64,000 nucleotides of DNA from Saturnia japonica (taxonomy: Eukaryota > Arthropoda > Insecta > Lepidoptera > Saturniidae): positions 3,472,001 to 3,536,000 of the forward strand of contig CM065323.1 in NCBI GenBank assembly GCA_033032175.1. The letters run 5' to 3'. Below, piece after piece: positions 1-12,243 of the stretch (the stretch's first letter is position 1; the number at the start of each line of letters is the position of its first letter). The notes beneath the pieces were generated by a model that saw only the letters and a list, made by a program, of their open reading frames with translations, was not told the origin of the DNA and made no database searches. The translations under genes and the position numbers were made by a program.

Positions 1-245
1 AGAAAGAAAACATTTATTCCTAAGAACAAAACACGCTGAACATAAATTGAGTAATATTAACATACAAAAAAACATTAAAAGGTAATAATATAAATGACAC
101 AGCTACATAGCATACATCGTACATACGTGTCCTGCCATTAAGAAAAGACGTCCAGCTTAGCATATGCTGAAGTGCCACAGGGCACTTAGCGCTGGTTTTC
201 AGCTGGAACCCCGAAGCAAGTCACGGTGCGCCAACAATAATCAAT
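1..245 (-). mobile_element. 3' end of a LINE
   Basis: Read on the minus strand the segment runs from a GC-richer tail through TGGCAGGACACGTATGTAC and ends in AATAAATG followed by a TTTCTTTCT-like terminus at base 1. This is the layout of a LINE 3' UTR, of a type I recall from lepidopteran genomes. No coding part is left. Confidence 0.5.
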
Positions 246-762
246 CAAAATAAAATAAACATAAATAACAATATTAACTCACCTTCATGGCATAATATTA
301 AAAAAAAAAAAAATGAAAAATAATATGTAGGTGCATTAAAAAACTATATAAAACATTTTATCTAAGATTATACTGGGTGTACCCAGTTATGTATAACAGG
401 ATATTCAAATATGTATAATATGCAAACACAAATAAATCCTCAATGCACGAATCTTCACGAAAGCGAACTTCTATAGTTTCAATTAATATGTCATTGTTAG
501 TATCAAACAGTTAGTTGCTTAATCAAATTATGAAGTGTTGTATTCGTGTATTACAAAATATGTATACAGTCGGTAACCAGACTAATACATTAACGGTTTA
601 GTATAATTAAAAGAGTTATCTTTGCGTGACTTGCATTCATTAAATATTCTAATAGAGTCAGCATGTAACGTCTACGTTTTGAACTACTTTGCAACCTTTA
701 CGGTTAACAATTCGTTCAGAGATGAACGTAGTTCTTTAGTAGGTCAGGGTTTCCACTAGTGG
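246..762. other. No recognisable feature
   Basis: AT-rich sequence with an A13 run near 301-313. I see no open frame with family resemblance and no inverted or tandem repeat. Confidence 0.4.
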
Positions 763-935
763 TTCACCGGTTGATCGTAAGGGGTTCGTCAGTTGATCGA
801 AAGGGGTTCGTGATTAGAATTGTGTTGGTGTTTTCCTAAGCGTGATATGTGAACCACTAAGGATGAATCGGTTTATCGTATAAGGGGTTCGGTAGTTGAT
901 CGAAAGAGGTTCGTGATTAAATTTGTGTTAAAGTG
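763..935. repeat. Degenerate two-copy tandem repeat
   Basis: The phrase GTTGATCGAAAGGGGTTCGT followed by GATTA..TTGTGTT occurs near 793-826 and again near 895-930, each preceded by a related shorter copy (ttgatcgtaaggggttcg, tatcgtataaggggttcg). The spacing is about 104 bases and the units have diverged. Confidence 0.6.
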
Positions 936-1560
936 GCTGACGTGCTAGCTAATACAACGCGCTTCTCAAAATCAAAATGAAAATAATTACTAGGTAATCT
1001 AATGTTCGCTCGCTTCTAATAGTATAATTTAACTAAAAACGAATTTATTTGCAATGATGTTCGCAGTAGTCAGGGATATTTATTAAAGTAGTTAAGTGGA
1101 GTTCTGAGAAACCCCGTTTTAGGTCACTGACGTCTTTAATAGTTTCGTTTACGAAATGATAAAAACTTGTATTTCCGTACTTGTCAGATGTTAGAGTATT
1201 TATAATCCAAGTGTAGCTGCTGGAACATACTAATATACACTTAGCGAGATATTTAACTTTAACACATAGACATTAACGCGAGACTAAAATATATTGAATA
1301 ATTCTAGTTGATTGTTGACTTCTCCAGATATTTCTAATATTGTTTTTTTTATTCCGATTTCATCTAACAGTTTTAACGCTTCGGTGGGTATTTTGTGGCA
1401 TTCATAAAAATAAACGATCAAAAAAGCTATAGGATAAATCGAATGAGCGCGAAGGGGTGAACGGGGTCCAAATAAAAAACATCTCACGTAATTAATGGAT
1501 GTCTGCTTAGTATGCTACTATAATTTAATAACTAACTTTAAACCAATGTCACTAAATTAA
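936..1560. other. No recognisable feature
   Basis: AT-rich non-coding sequence. A 67-codon open frame on the minus strand here has no family resemblance and looks like chance. Confidence 0.4.
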
Positions 1561-1569
1561 TTAATTAAA

Positions 1570-1775
1570 TTAATATGAGTTTCGATGTTTGTTACTCAAT
1601 CACGCAATAAAACGGCTAAACGAATTTAGATTAAATTAGGTACACAGTTAATTTATCACCTGAATTAACCACATAGAATACTTTTTATCCCGGTAAATGT
1701 CATATTTATCATTTATCTGTAGAGCCAATCCTGAAATTCACGCGTTGTAATGTTGTACGAGTTCTAATGGATAAT
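1570..1775. repeat. Dispersed repeat, copy 1 (Helitron- or RTE-tail type)
   Basis: Shares GTTTGTTACTCAATCACGCA-type sequence followed by an ACGGCTAAACGAATT block and CTTTTTATCCCGGTAAA with 48300-48460. These phrases are typical of widespread lepidopteran non-autonomous repeats that end in an AGCTA-like tail. Confidence 0.5.
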
Positions 1776-2329
1776 AATTTTGTACCTTAAAAAGACGTGT
1801 ATAATATATTTCTAAGTAAACAAAGCGATGCTAGCATAACCTCATTTAAAAATATTCGTTTTTCGTTTTACTCATATTACTCTAGTTTGCGTCTATGTAG
1901 TAGATAAAGAGCATAACGAAAAACTACCCAAGAGATTTTCATCGGGTTTTCATTATATAAAAGGTCCCTAAAGTGTCACACCTATGTACTTATTTCATAT
2001 TTGTTTTTTTTTTTTTAATTTAATCCGCGTGTTGTCAGTATTTTTTAAATTGAATTTATTTATTTAATAATATAGGTATATTGTTAGACAATACAAATAT
2101 GAAGAAAAAAACAATATTTTTTTAAAATCGTTTAAAGTTTTTTATCGTTCGTTTTTATCGTCACAGTCTCAACTAGCCTAGTCATTTAACGAAAATAGAA
2201 AATGAAAAAAATGTATGGAGTCGACATATCACGTGAATACGTTATAATACTACATCTATGCTTCATGCATTTTTTGGTCTTCTGTTAGCGCTATCGATTG
2301 TAGAAAGACAACTTGGTTATGGCCAAGTG

Positions 2330-2572
2330 AGGATTTGGCCCAATATAGTGACATGCTACTCTCTAAAATGCAGCTGCCGGAACAGACCTTTAGATGCCCG
2401 GCGACAGATTTGCAACTTGAGAGTGGTAGCTAGCCAGTTGGCTATTTAAAAAATCCCTACCACCCAATTCTATAGTTTCTAAAGATCAGGCTCATTGCAC
2501 GGATTCGAACTCACGTCGACTGACGCGGAGTCCGAACACGGTACCAACTGAGCCATCATTGATTCAAGAAAC
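2330..2572 (-). mobile_element. tRNA-derived SINE, family A, copy 1
   Basis: On the minus strand the head carries an A box (TGGCTCAGTTGGTA) and a B box (GAGTTCGAATCC), the internal pol III promoter of a tRNA, but the cloverleaf is not intact. The body contains TGGTAGCTAGCCA-type sequence (plus strand) shared with 43100-43360, 51250-51470 and, inverted, 26640-26870. Confidence 0.7.
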
Positions 2573-2849
2573 TTTTTTACTACGATTTTATTATCTTCAC
2601 TTGCAAACTAATAATACCTAATCTTAGAATTACATTTTAACCTACTTCTGACTGTCCCAGCGAAATGAAACTTTGCATATATATGTATACTCGGATGACA
2701 AAGCTGTAATGTGGTACTTTGGGGCTAGGAGGTGGATAGTGGAACTCTTCAGTGGCTAGTAGAAAAACCCTCGAGTTTAGGCACATATGATTTGTTTTGA
2801 CGAATCCAATAGATTGGGCTTGTAGCGAGGATCTGACGATGGAGACAGG

Positions 2850-3095
2850 AGATATTTATTATTTTCGGCGGCACTCGTTTATAAACGTAACCTAAAATTT
2901 GTTCTCATTTCCCTCCATGGTTACTGCTCATCTTCTTAAGGCCGTAGCGTAAAGATATATAGCCTATAGCCGTCCTCAATAAATAGGCTAATAAAGTTTT
3001 TTTTCTAATATGGTTGGTAGTTCCAGAGATTAGCGCGTTCAAAACTTCAATTAAACAAACTTAATATTGTAAGTATAGATTAACGCGATCGAACC
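2850..3095 (-). mobile_element. Helitron-like non-autonomous element, partial
   Basis: Read on the minus strand it starts ATCTATACTTACAATATTAA and continues with GAACGCGCTAATCTCTGGAA, the conserved 5' block shared with the copies at 21298, 41324 and 45160. The 3' half is too diverged to place. The Helitron (Lep1-like) assignment rests on recalled termini and is tentative. Confidence 0.45.
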
Positions 3096-3377
3096 CACGG
3101 GCGGTTGCTAGTCGATCGAGATTGTAATTCAATCTTTCCATACTAGTCCAGTCAATTGGGATAAAAAGGAGTCAACCTCGGAATTAAACTGAATTGTTTG
3201 TTTATTACTTTATTTTGGCATTCTATGTTGTCTCAAAAGTCGCATAAGGTCACGAGTGAGCGTCCTTATATGTTCAAGGTTAAAGGTCGCGAAAATAAAT
3301 TAATGTGTAGATAAATTTTTAAATATAAAATATGGTTAACTAATAAGTTCCTTGGGTATTTCAAATTAAACAACATA

Positions 3378-3449
3378 TCCTCGGTAGTATAGTGGTAAGT
3401 ATCCCCGCCTGTCACGCGGGAGACCGGGGTTCGATTCCCCGCCGGGGAG
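3378..3449 (+). tRNA. tRNA-Asp (anticodon GTC)
   Basis: A 72-nt intronless cloverleaf. The acceptor arms TCCTCGG and CCGGGGA pair fully with one T-G wobble, followed by a G discriminator. The D arm contains AGTGGTAAGT, the anticodon loop is CTGTCAC with GTC at 3411-3413 between the stem arms CCGCC and GGCGG-type partner CGCGG, and the T arm is CCGGGGTTCGATTCCCCG with an intact B box. The sequence closely resembles known insect tRNA-Asp genes. No long T-run terminator lies right after it; the first T tract is at 3452-3457 (atattttt). It appears functional. Confidence 0.95.
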
Positions 3450-4430
3450 GATATTTTTGCAATTAGTATTTGTTTTATGGCATTGACGCTCTTTGCCATT
3501 GTGAATGTGGGCAATTGCATTCAGTACACTTTCGACTTGATACTGGCGTGAGCGGATAACCGTTTATCCATTTTTGACGAGAGATTTTTCGCCTTACGCT
3601 TTGATTTTCTATCTCTTTTGTTTCAACATGCTGATAACAAAATTTGTAACGTTTTCAAATTTCTTTTAGTGGAAGTATAACGCGTCTATTTACAAAACGT
3701 AATTGGTTTAAGTATGTAAATGTGATATTTTTTATAAGAATTATCAGTAAATGAAGTATAATCTAACTTCATTATATTTATAGGTATATTCAATTTCATA
3801 ATAATTATATTAGTAACTAGTTTTGGCCACGCATGAGATAAGAAGAAAAAAAGATAAAAAAATTCCAGCACATACCTAGTTTAGTGTATTTCGCACACAA
3901 TGGCAAACCTTTATCATTTTGTTTATATAGATAAAGTTATCAAGTGCTATCAACTACTGATGGTTGTTATGTTTATGATAATATCACAAATCTGTGATAA
4001 GACTAAGAACCGAAAAGACAGAAAAATAATCATCTAAATAGGTTCAAAAACAAAGAAATTTAGATGAATATCCATAAAAATATACATTCCAATTGAGAAC
4101 CTCATGCTTTTTTTGATGTCGTTTATAATAATGTTAGTGTTCTGATATGGATTGTTGGTGCTAAATTTTAATACAATATTCTCCGACGCGGTGTAGTCAA
4201 GAAGAGCGTAGTATTCTCTTAATAGTATGTTAAGAAGAGTGATCTTATAAATGGGATCCCAAAAAAATATAAATGTATTGACAATTAAAACTTGGTAAGT
4301 TAGAAATCCCCTACCAAAGAATGTAATATATTCATTTGTAAATTCCTATTTCTCTCATCCACCCCGTAAATACCTTTTTTTATGAATTCTTAGAATTTTC
4401 AGATTATCGCAAGACAATCATGTGCTTACG
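3450..4430. other. AT-rich flank downstream of the tRNA
   Basis: Mostly unrecognised. 4045-4125 holds a fragment of the dispersed repeat family G (ATTGAGAACCTCATGC followed by TTTTTTTGATGTCG), also at 12244, 17815, 19735 and 46660. Confidence 0.4.
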
Positions 4431-4559
4431 GAGTGCCAGCGGCCCGCTAAAGAATTAAAAAAATAGAAAAATAAAATCAATATATACATGTTGAAGGCGT
4501 AGTTCACCTATTAACTACCAATATTCATTAAACTGTACTTTGAGGCAAACTTAATCCTT

Positions 4560-5870
4560 ACATGGAGAGCATTGCGCAAGAAGAGATTAAAATTGTAATT
4601 TTTCTTCGAGCAAAATCATCATTCAAACATCGTGAATTGAAATCATTTCTTGACGAAGTTGATGCGCAATATGACGATCTACTGTTGCACAATAAATTAA
4701 TAATATAAGGTGGTTAGCAAAGGCTGCGTTTTACAAAGATCTCTCAGAGTTTTAGAAGACTTGAAGACATTTCTTTTCAACATTGAACAGACTCCAGCAA
4801 ACTCCTACTTAAGCTTTCTAAGTGAAAAAGAAAATGTAGTTTCTATCGATTTCTTATTGGATATTTTAAAACATATGAATGTCCTGAACCTTAAACTTCC
4901 AAGGCACAGGAAATCTAGTATGGAAGCTCCTATCATAAGTAAAAAACTTCCTTAAAAAAAAAGTCGTAAATAGATTGACGTCGCCCAATACAAGACGTTC
5001 ATTATGGATCTTAAATCGGAATTTGTAAAGAGATTCGCTAATTTTAAGAAAATTGTAATAAAGTTGAAATCCTCAGCAACATTTGCTCTCTGCATTCTAA
5101 TGGTGAATGGAGCAATGAAGCTGTACATGTTTTTGGTGGTAATAAAGCTGCTGCTTATATAGAAATGATAGATTTTCAAGAAAATACTGTTTTAAAACAC
5201 AAAAATACGGAAGTTTCTTACCTAGAGTAATGGATGAAATTTGTGTGTGTTTAATAAATATCCAGAAGAAAAGAAAATTTGCCTTGAAACTTGTACAATG
5301 TTCTGGTAAACAATATCTGTCAAGAAGCATTTCTCAAGATGAACTTCATTATAAATTAATTTCGATCTCGACTCGCCTATGTACATCTCCAGGGTTTAAT
5401 GACAATAGCTTGCACCAATATCAGCTAGATAGTGCAAAGAAAAACAAGCCTTGTTACCTTTGTTCATTACATTTGTTTAATTCATAACAAAGTAATATTC
5501 AGGTTTCTCTTCGTTCTATTTATTTCATCATTGATTATAATCTACATACAGCATATTTAGCAATCCTTTTATCATTTCGCCTGAAGATGCACCAGAACCA
5601 ATCCAGCTAGAATTGATTGATATGCAAAATGTTGATAATTTTTCGCAAAAAATTTAACGAGGCTAACTTACATATTTGTGATGCTGCATTGATAAAAATC
5701 AATATAAATTACTTAGAACAAACGAACAAACGCATAGAAATGCGTAATCTTATTCGAATGTACGTATATTTGTGAACAGACCTTTTCAATTAAGAAAACT
5801 AAAAACAGCAATCGGTTAACAAATGAAAATTTGGAAGGAGTTTTACGTGTGACTAATTAGTAATTTAGAG
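4560..5870 (+). pseudogene. Decayed hAT transposase (ZBED/GTF2IRD2-like)
   Basis: Pieces of one hAT-type transposase follow in order on the plus strand but in different frames. They are FKHRELKSFLDEVDAQYDDLLLH (near 4625), VSKGCVLQRSLRVLEDLKTFL (4711), LLDILKHMNVLNLKL (4856), PEDAPEPIQLELIDMQ (near 5580), and the C-terminal dimerisation piece YICEQTFSIKK..NRLTNENLEGVLRV (near 5768). The family normally reads LHTEVRWLSKGRVLQR at the second junction; here a frameshift separates RWL from SKG. Stops and frameshifts make it non-functional. Assignment rests on motif recall from ZBED5- and GTF2IRD2-type proteins. Confidence 0.7.
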
Positions 5871-8077
5871 TCAATCATCAAAAAACTTGTTAGTTCAATG
5901 CAATGCCGTGCTTCGAATTAAAAAACATTGGTTATTTAAACCTAAAATCTTTCAATTGTTTTATTTGCAGCGGCCCGCGTTTAGCTCATAATCTAGCCGA
6001 GTGGCCCCTACTTCCAATAGGTCTGTGCATCCCTGCCCTATGGGATCATTTTATACCACTTTCCCCTTTATTAATTTGTTCCGATGAGTCCATTAAGCCA
6101 GTCTTTATGAACAGTACTAAGCTATCTTAGTATAGGCGATGATTAAAGTTGACTGATAAAAAGAATATAAGGGCATACAAAGTGGAAAAGACATGCAATA
6201 AATAAAAATATTATAGAAGTTACTTTTTATTCATCAAAATAAAATTATTAGATCATAAATCATACGAAAAATGCGGACGGTATTCGCATTAAACAAAAAT
6301 AGTATACAGCACATATGAATGAGTTTAATGAGTCTCTACTCTATGATCCCCATATTGTATTAGGTATATCACTGACTTAAAATAATTAAAAATTCTCACT
6401 GAATCATTATTTAAAATGGTACGGATGTAGGATGGTAGGAATTAGGTAAATTGTGTGAAGAAACACAAAATTGTAAAAGGAATGTCGAGTTATCTTTGGG
6501 CTATTCAATCAAAAATTGCACCTATGTAAATATCAGTGCTCCATGATTTAAAGAATCTGTGCAAGGTTAGACTATGGAGCACCATCACACCAATTTATGT
6601 TACACAGTAGCAGTGCTAGGGGTCGCTTCTTTACGAAAAATATCGATTATTAAATCAATTCCAATAAAAAACAGATGATTCGTTTCACAAAAAAGAGATC
6701 TAAAAGATGTCTATCGATTTTTTGGAGTTCACTCCTTAAGAATTGATTTTCATATAAGGAGCCCGGTATGGAAATTTTATGAGGATTGAAATCTATAAAA
6801 GCGGTAACAAAAAGCCTATGTTTATCTGCGCCATGTACACAGTACAGTGACGGTCGGTCAGTTAGTCAGTCAGTCAACCAATCACCTTAATGCCTATTGC
6901 ACATTCAAAGGCAATCGTACATAAGGAGTAAAATTCAGTCATGCATCGGAGATGACACACACACACACAATAACTTTTTTTGATTTGCTTTTCGAGTTTG
7001 TATTTGCAATATAAATTCCTATTATGAAAAACAAAAAGGACACCATAACAATCGATCTTTCTCGAGAGTTTTTGAGTAATTAAGTGAAAAACTGTCATTT
7101 ATTTACATTCAACTAATTATAAATTATTTTATGGTTTACATTATTGTACCTACATCTTTATCTACGGCGCCGTAACGAAATATTACTAGACCAAGTTTGG
7201 GATAGGTACACTGTTCTAGAATACAGTTGATTTCGGTTATAACGATGATGAAGGGTCCACTGCAGTAAAGAAAAGAAAAAGAAAGCACGAAATTTGGAAA
7301 CAATATTTATTGCCAGACAATACAGTAGCGCAGTGCGTATCTAATGTCTACATATTAATACTATACCTACACATATTACACTCGGGTAATTTATTAAATC
7401 TGTAATCTTGCATTGTTTCAATTTAGTTTTTTGTGCTAACGTACTAGATTTAACTATACCTATCTGAACATTTATTAAGTAAAGCCTCTTCACACACTGT
7501 GGTTGTAAACAAAAGATAAAAAACTTTATGATTCAATGAATGAACCCTGTGACTTTGTTTCTTGAATCGGTTTTTTTGTGTAGACTTGTAGACGCAAAGA
7601 ATTTCTACGAACCCGTTAAAAATGATTCATTAAAACTATACTATTTCCATTTCTTTATTTTCTCGATGACAGTTCTAATTTGATAGGTGTAGTGTTGTGA
7701 CCAAATAAGTAATGATATCGATCTGAATGAATATCGATATTAAATAAGTAGTGACGATTCATCAGATTTTGATTAAAATAAATAAATGAAGATTACCTGT
7801 CGTTATAATTATTTCGTTTCATTGTAGAGTATCTAATACCTACTTATTTTACAACAGCTTCGAAAATTTTAAAGAAGTTGGCATTATCAATCAAGAATTA
7901 ATACGTGTAATATCTTGTAATGAAATATAATATTAGTTAATAAATTTGTACAAAAGTATTCGGCAGTAGTTTAGTTTCTTACATATTGTATAAAAATATC
8001 GGGTCTGTTATCGTGTTACGTTTATCGATATAGCTCCATCCCTATCAGTTTCTCCGACTCTGGTATAACATTGTACG
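5871..8077. other. Mostly unrecognised AT-rich flank
   Basis: No gene found. It contains a GC-richer block near 5968-6090 and a short (AC)n microsatellite at 6955-6969. Small open frames show no family resemblance. Confidence 0.4.
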
Positions 8078-8271
8078 TAGAGGTTTTTGACGGGATCTTA
8101 AAGTGACATGTTGTGGTTTTTATTTTTAATTCATTAACTTAGGTTTTTGACCCTATATTATGTAGTATTGTTGGCATTTTGCGTGATATAGTTTGGTTTT
8201 TGTGCTTAAGTGAGGTGGACTATAAATATAAGCTGAAAGCATTAATTCCGAGATCCCACAAAAACTTCCTA
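8078..8271 (-). repeat. T-family short element, copy 1
   Basis: Bounded by inverted arms TAGAGGTTTTTGACGGGATC and the reverse of AGATCCCACAAAAACTTCCTA. Related copies lie at 15242-15443, 25665-25850, 30707-30886 and a fragment at 48801-48930, and this one is inverted relative to the three full ones. The paired arms suggest a MITE, though similarity between copies extends beyond them. Confidence 0.6.
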
Positions 8272-8405
8272 GAAAGTTCTAGTACGTGTGTAAACGTCAT
8301 ATTTTTATAAAACAATGCATACATAATGTAAAAAAGACGCTCGTTCAAGTTTTCACAGGAGCTGTCATCGAGAAAATAAAGAAATGGAAATGGTATAGTC
8401 GCTAT

Positions 8406-8720
8406 TAGACATGGGTAACTGCGCTAGGTCGCACAATTGCGCCAACTCAGTTTATTACGCCACGCACCGTGCGTGTTAAAACACTTATTTCAAATGTTTT
8501 GAAGCACAGCGCACTTCAACGCAGCGAGCATGGTTTGGGACAGCGTCGCCGCGTCGTGCCTCACCTTTCCCACCGGCCAGCTAACTCATTTATTTCTCTA
8601 AATCGCTTGCCTCGCGTAACATTTTGCTGCGCCATGGCGCACATTTGAGTTAACTCAATGTGCCGGTTCAGTAAGCTGCGCTTGATTTGGCGCAAGAAAT
8701 TTTACTGAGTTACCCATGTT
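8406..8720. mobile_element. GC-rich MITE with a 10-bp target duplication
   Basis: 315 bp with terminal inverted repeats (ACATGGGTAACT at 8409 and AGTTACCCATGTT at 8708-8720), flanked by a perfect direct repeat TAGTCGCTAT at 8396-8405 and 8721-8730. It is far richer in G+C than its surroundings and has no open frame. A 9-10 bp duplication fits Mutator-like elements best; that class is inferred only from duplication length. Confidence 0.75.
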
Positions 8721-8730
8721 TAGTCGCTAT

Positions 8731-9375
8731 ACCCGAAATCGGCGGCGTTATATTCGAAGTTGCTAAAGCCAAAAAATCCTCCACTAAAAGTTTACTTTAA
8801 ATTCCAGGGAGTTAAGTGTAATGTATAGATTGATTAAGTTTTTCATATGTACCCACCCCACGTTCACCTTTGTCAATGCGCTTGCGACAATACACTTTCA
8901 TTCTGCGACCGTCCGTGTTTTATTGCGTACATTACATTAAGTCTTACGTCGCTTTAACCGATGTCGTTATAAATGAAATCCACTGTATATATTTCTGACG
9001 TGAAAACTAATAATTTAATTATAAAATTATACATTTTATTCACTTCACAACGGTGCAATTTTCGCTAGAATTGTCTTTTGATTCAGTTCAACATAGAATT
9101 CTAATAACGATAAATAAAAATATACATTTCAAGGTTAAATAATATATTTTATATGTAAACTTAAAAGTTCTACGCAATAAAATTTTAAAGTGGAAACTAA
9201 CTTTAAGACCAGAGTTTGGACGGATTTAATCAAACGTAATTCTCTTAATATTATCATAATTATACTAACATATTTATATTATCTGTGGACAGAGGAAATC
9301 ATTTTTCGAAAGGAGGTTCACTTTTAAGGCACATCGATTGGAGACAATAAGGCCATAGATATTTAAAAGAAATAA
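8731..9375. other. No recognisable feature
   Basis: AT-rich; no gene and no clear repeat border seen. Confidence 0.35.
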
Positions 9376-9822
9376 CAATAGGCAACCGGACAACCTTTCA
9401 AAAATCGTGTAATTATTAATCATTATGGTTTTATAGAGCTAGGAAAAATATAATTTCATATAAATAACGCAATATAAGTATTTAAAATAACGTCGAAAGG
9501 TATATATATATATACATATAAAAAGGGTACCGCAAAGTTCATGACGTCATACGTAGAGTCGGTACTAAATAAACGCAGAAAATATAATGAAACAACAGAC
9601 GTTACCAATTGGGTGATGTACGCTTACACACGAATGACGTCACGCTCTATTATTGGTGTTTCGTTTGACATGAAGAACAGCACAAAATATTCAAGCTTGT
9701 TTATTAATTTAAAAATATAAATCATTATTTCCCAAAAAGTTGATTGAATTATGATTATAATATTAGGAAGAAAGTCTTCAAGTAATTATATATTTTTGTG
9801 ATTACTGTCCGGTTGCCTATTG
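9376..9822. mobile_element. MITE with perfect 17-bp terminal inverted repeats and two CRE sites
   Basis: The termini CAATAGGCAACCGGACA (9376-9392) and TGTCCGGTTGCCTATTG (9806-9822) are exact reverse complements. There is no transposase. Inside lie two perfect cAMP-response-element palindromes TGACGTCA at 9542-9549 and 9635-9642. The flanks (AAGAAATAA, AAAGAGAAATAG) give no clean target duplication, so the superfamily is open. Confidence 0.75.
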
Positions 9823-10324
9823 AAAGAGAAATAGTTTTTTAATTGAAGTTTTTTAGACGGGCCAGAGAGTAAGGCACACGAATTCTAATATACAATATAA
9901 GGGACATTCATAAAAATAATCAAAATACATCGAAATTGGCTAAATAAAGTGATGATTTTTACATCAACCTGGTGGGTTCTAAATACAATCGTATATTTAC
10001 AAATATATTCCCTATATAATTATGTATACTTATAACTATATTGCAGCTTAAATGTAATATTATTTAATTCGGTTTTCACGATTTACAAATAAAGACATAA
10101 AAAAATTGTTTTTTTTTTTTTAATTTTTTCTTAAAATATTAAGAAATTAATTGTCCTATTTTCAAATTCAGTTGTAGTGAATTCAATTTCGTATATGAGG
10201 AGATAAAAAACATGATATCGAGAACAGTATAACAGTAAAGTCATGTATCATTGCACTTCAAGTGTTTCAAGTAAATTCAAAGCGGTGTAAAAGATCGTCC
10301 AGCTTCAATATTACTGTATCTATT

Positions 10325-10712
10325 AGTAATGAAACGATTACGATTAATCGTTATATTAATCATCGATTATCATTGCGATTATCTAGATATTATTTGTGAC
10401 TTTTATATTCAAAGGAATGTACTCCTATTCTTAATGTAACATACTTTGTAAATGCGAACCAAGTACATCATTTGTTTATGCGCATATATGAACTAGAATA
10501 AAGTATGGTTGACAAACACACTTTACTTTCGATAAATGTACTTTATAATTTTACTTATATTATTTTATTTTGATATTAATTCCAAGCAACAAACATTATT
10601 AAATTTAGTTTATGGTAATAAATATTAGTCTTTTATAGTTATCAGTATGTTTTATTATAAAACAGAGATAATCGTAATTATAATCGCAAAATGATAATCG
10701 TTTTATCACTAG
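10325..10712. repeat. Possible MITE with diverged inverted ends
   Basis: The left end (10327-10383) carries CGATTATCATTGCGATTATC and the right end (10665-10710) carries the approximate reverse complement (GATAATCG..ATAATCGCAAAATGATAATCG). The interior is AT-rich and non-coding. The target duplication is unclear. Confidence 0.45.
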
Positions 10713-10996
10713 TATCTATATTTGTAAACCGTAAAACGAAGTTTCTTCTTAGATTAATATAATAAGTATGCAATGAAATATACAACAAAGCTATTTAAAA
10801 AAATGGAAATATACAACACTATGTGCTGGTTTTTATATACATTTCTATGTCAGAACTTTGTTCATGCTATAGCTGTTCAAAGAAATGTTACATAAAAGTA
10901 AAATAATATTTTTCTATAAATTGCGACTTTTATTCGCATAATAATTATATTGAACAACATAAAAGTTTTCGTGAGATATATTTTGTATTTTTGTCT

Positions 10997-11091
10997 AGTG
11001 CTGTGATATATTATGATAGCGTTAGGCGCATTATCGATAGTCGATGAACGACGATATCGACCAACCGGTTCCAACACTAGACACAATCAAA
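10997..11091. repeat. Small hAT-like MITE remnant
   Basis: Starts TAGTGCTGTGATA and ends GGTTCCAACACTA, with imperfect inverted ends. TAGTGTTGGAACG at 13639 looks like another end of the same type. About 95 bp. Confidence 0.4.
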
Positions 11092-12243
11092 AAAACTTTA
11101 AAGCATGATAGGTGTTCTGATATCATATAAACATATTATTCTCTTAATAGTGACCAAATAAATAGCATTTAAAGTCGATATAAATAAAGAAGTAAGCAGT
11201 CGACATAGATGAAGAATATCAAAACACAAATACTCCATTGTCTCACAGTCAACTTATATATATATATATATTTATGTTATGTATTAAACGAACTACTAAA
11301 GGAAAATTCTGTGAAAATTTTAAACTTAACAAGAGCTCTACTTTGTAGTAAATTGTGCTTCGAAGTACTTACAATATAAAACCAATATTGTCTAAGCGCA
11401 TAATTGGTGGAACATAACATTATATAGGTCGAACCAACAATTAACCGATTAAGAGATCAGCTGTTTTTAAAATAACAAATCCAATGCTTTAAAATACTTT
11501 AAATTATTTTCACATGCTTAATATATAAATATTTTTTATATTTATTCCTTATGCAAGCAAGAAACTTTAATAAAGTTTCTTTCGTCATTTAATTATTTAT
11601 TACTTATTTCAACACAATTAGACTTTTCCCCACACACCAACAAACCCCGGACATCAATATTACATTCACATTTAGACAAAACTAATACTTTCATTAAATG
11701 TCGTTAAAAATTAAATAATTATGTCACACATTTCTATTGAAAACTTATAAAATACAAGATACATATAAAAAAACAATTCAACAATTATATTTACAATTCT
11801 AAATGTATAAATAAATGTTTGAAGCAATAATATTTTATGGAACTCTGTATCAGATATAAACGTTTCGAATAATTTCGGATAGGGACGAAGTCGAATGAGA
11901 TACGATCGGATACAAAGAAAATTACTTAAAATATAACTAATAGTTATCAAAATTAAAGTTAATTATGTTCACCTACAATGTTCAAATAATACTTATTTTA
12001 CTTCTACATGCAAATCTTTGAAAAATGTAATATCTATAACTGAAATTATCCGAAACTATCGGATATCCGAATTTATTTCATATCCGTATCTATACCCGAA
12101 CCTAATAAATATCTACTCTTAGAATAACAAATCCAGATTCGAAATATCATATCAGTAACATCCCTATTTTAAATACAAGTGTTTCTTAACCTTTCTTACT
12201 TTAGCCCCCATTTCTCATCAAAACACGAAAGCCCTGTTAGTAA
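11092..12243. other. AT-rich flank without a recognised gene
   Basis: Holds a (TA)n tract at 11255-11270 and two blocks near 11840-11900 and 12050-12170 resembling ends of a diverged repeat (ATCGGATATCCGAATT, GTAACATCCCTA). Open frames are chance-like. Confidence 0.35.

Noticed and set aside
3548..3560. GTGAGCGGATAAC, identical to part of the lac operator
   Set aside because: Thirteen bases in an insect-like intergenic region with no repressor context; chance match.
5097..5330. Minus-strand frames of 75-77 codons
   Set aside because: Antisense shadows over the decayed hAT transposase.
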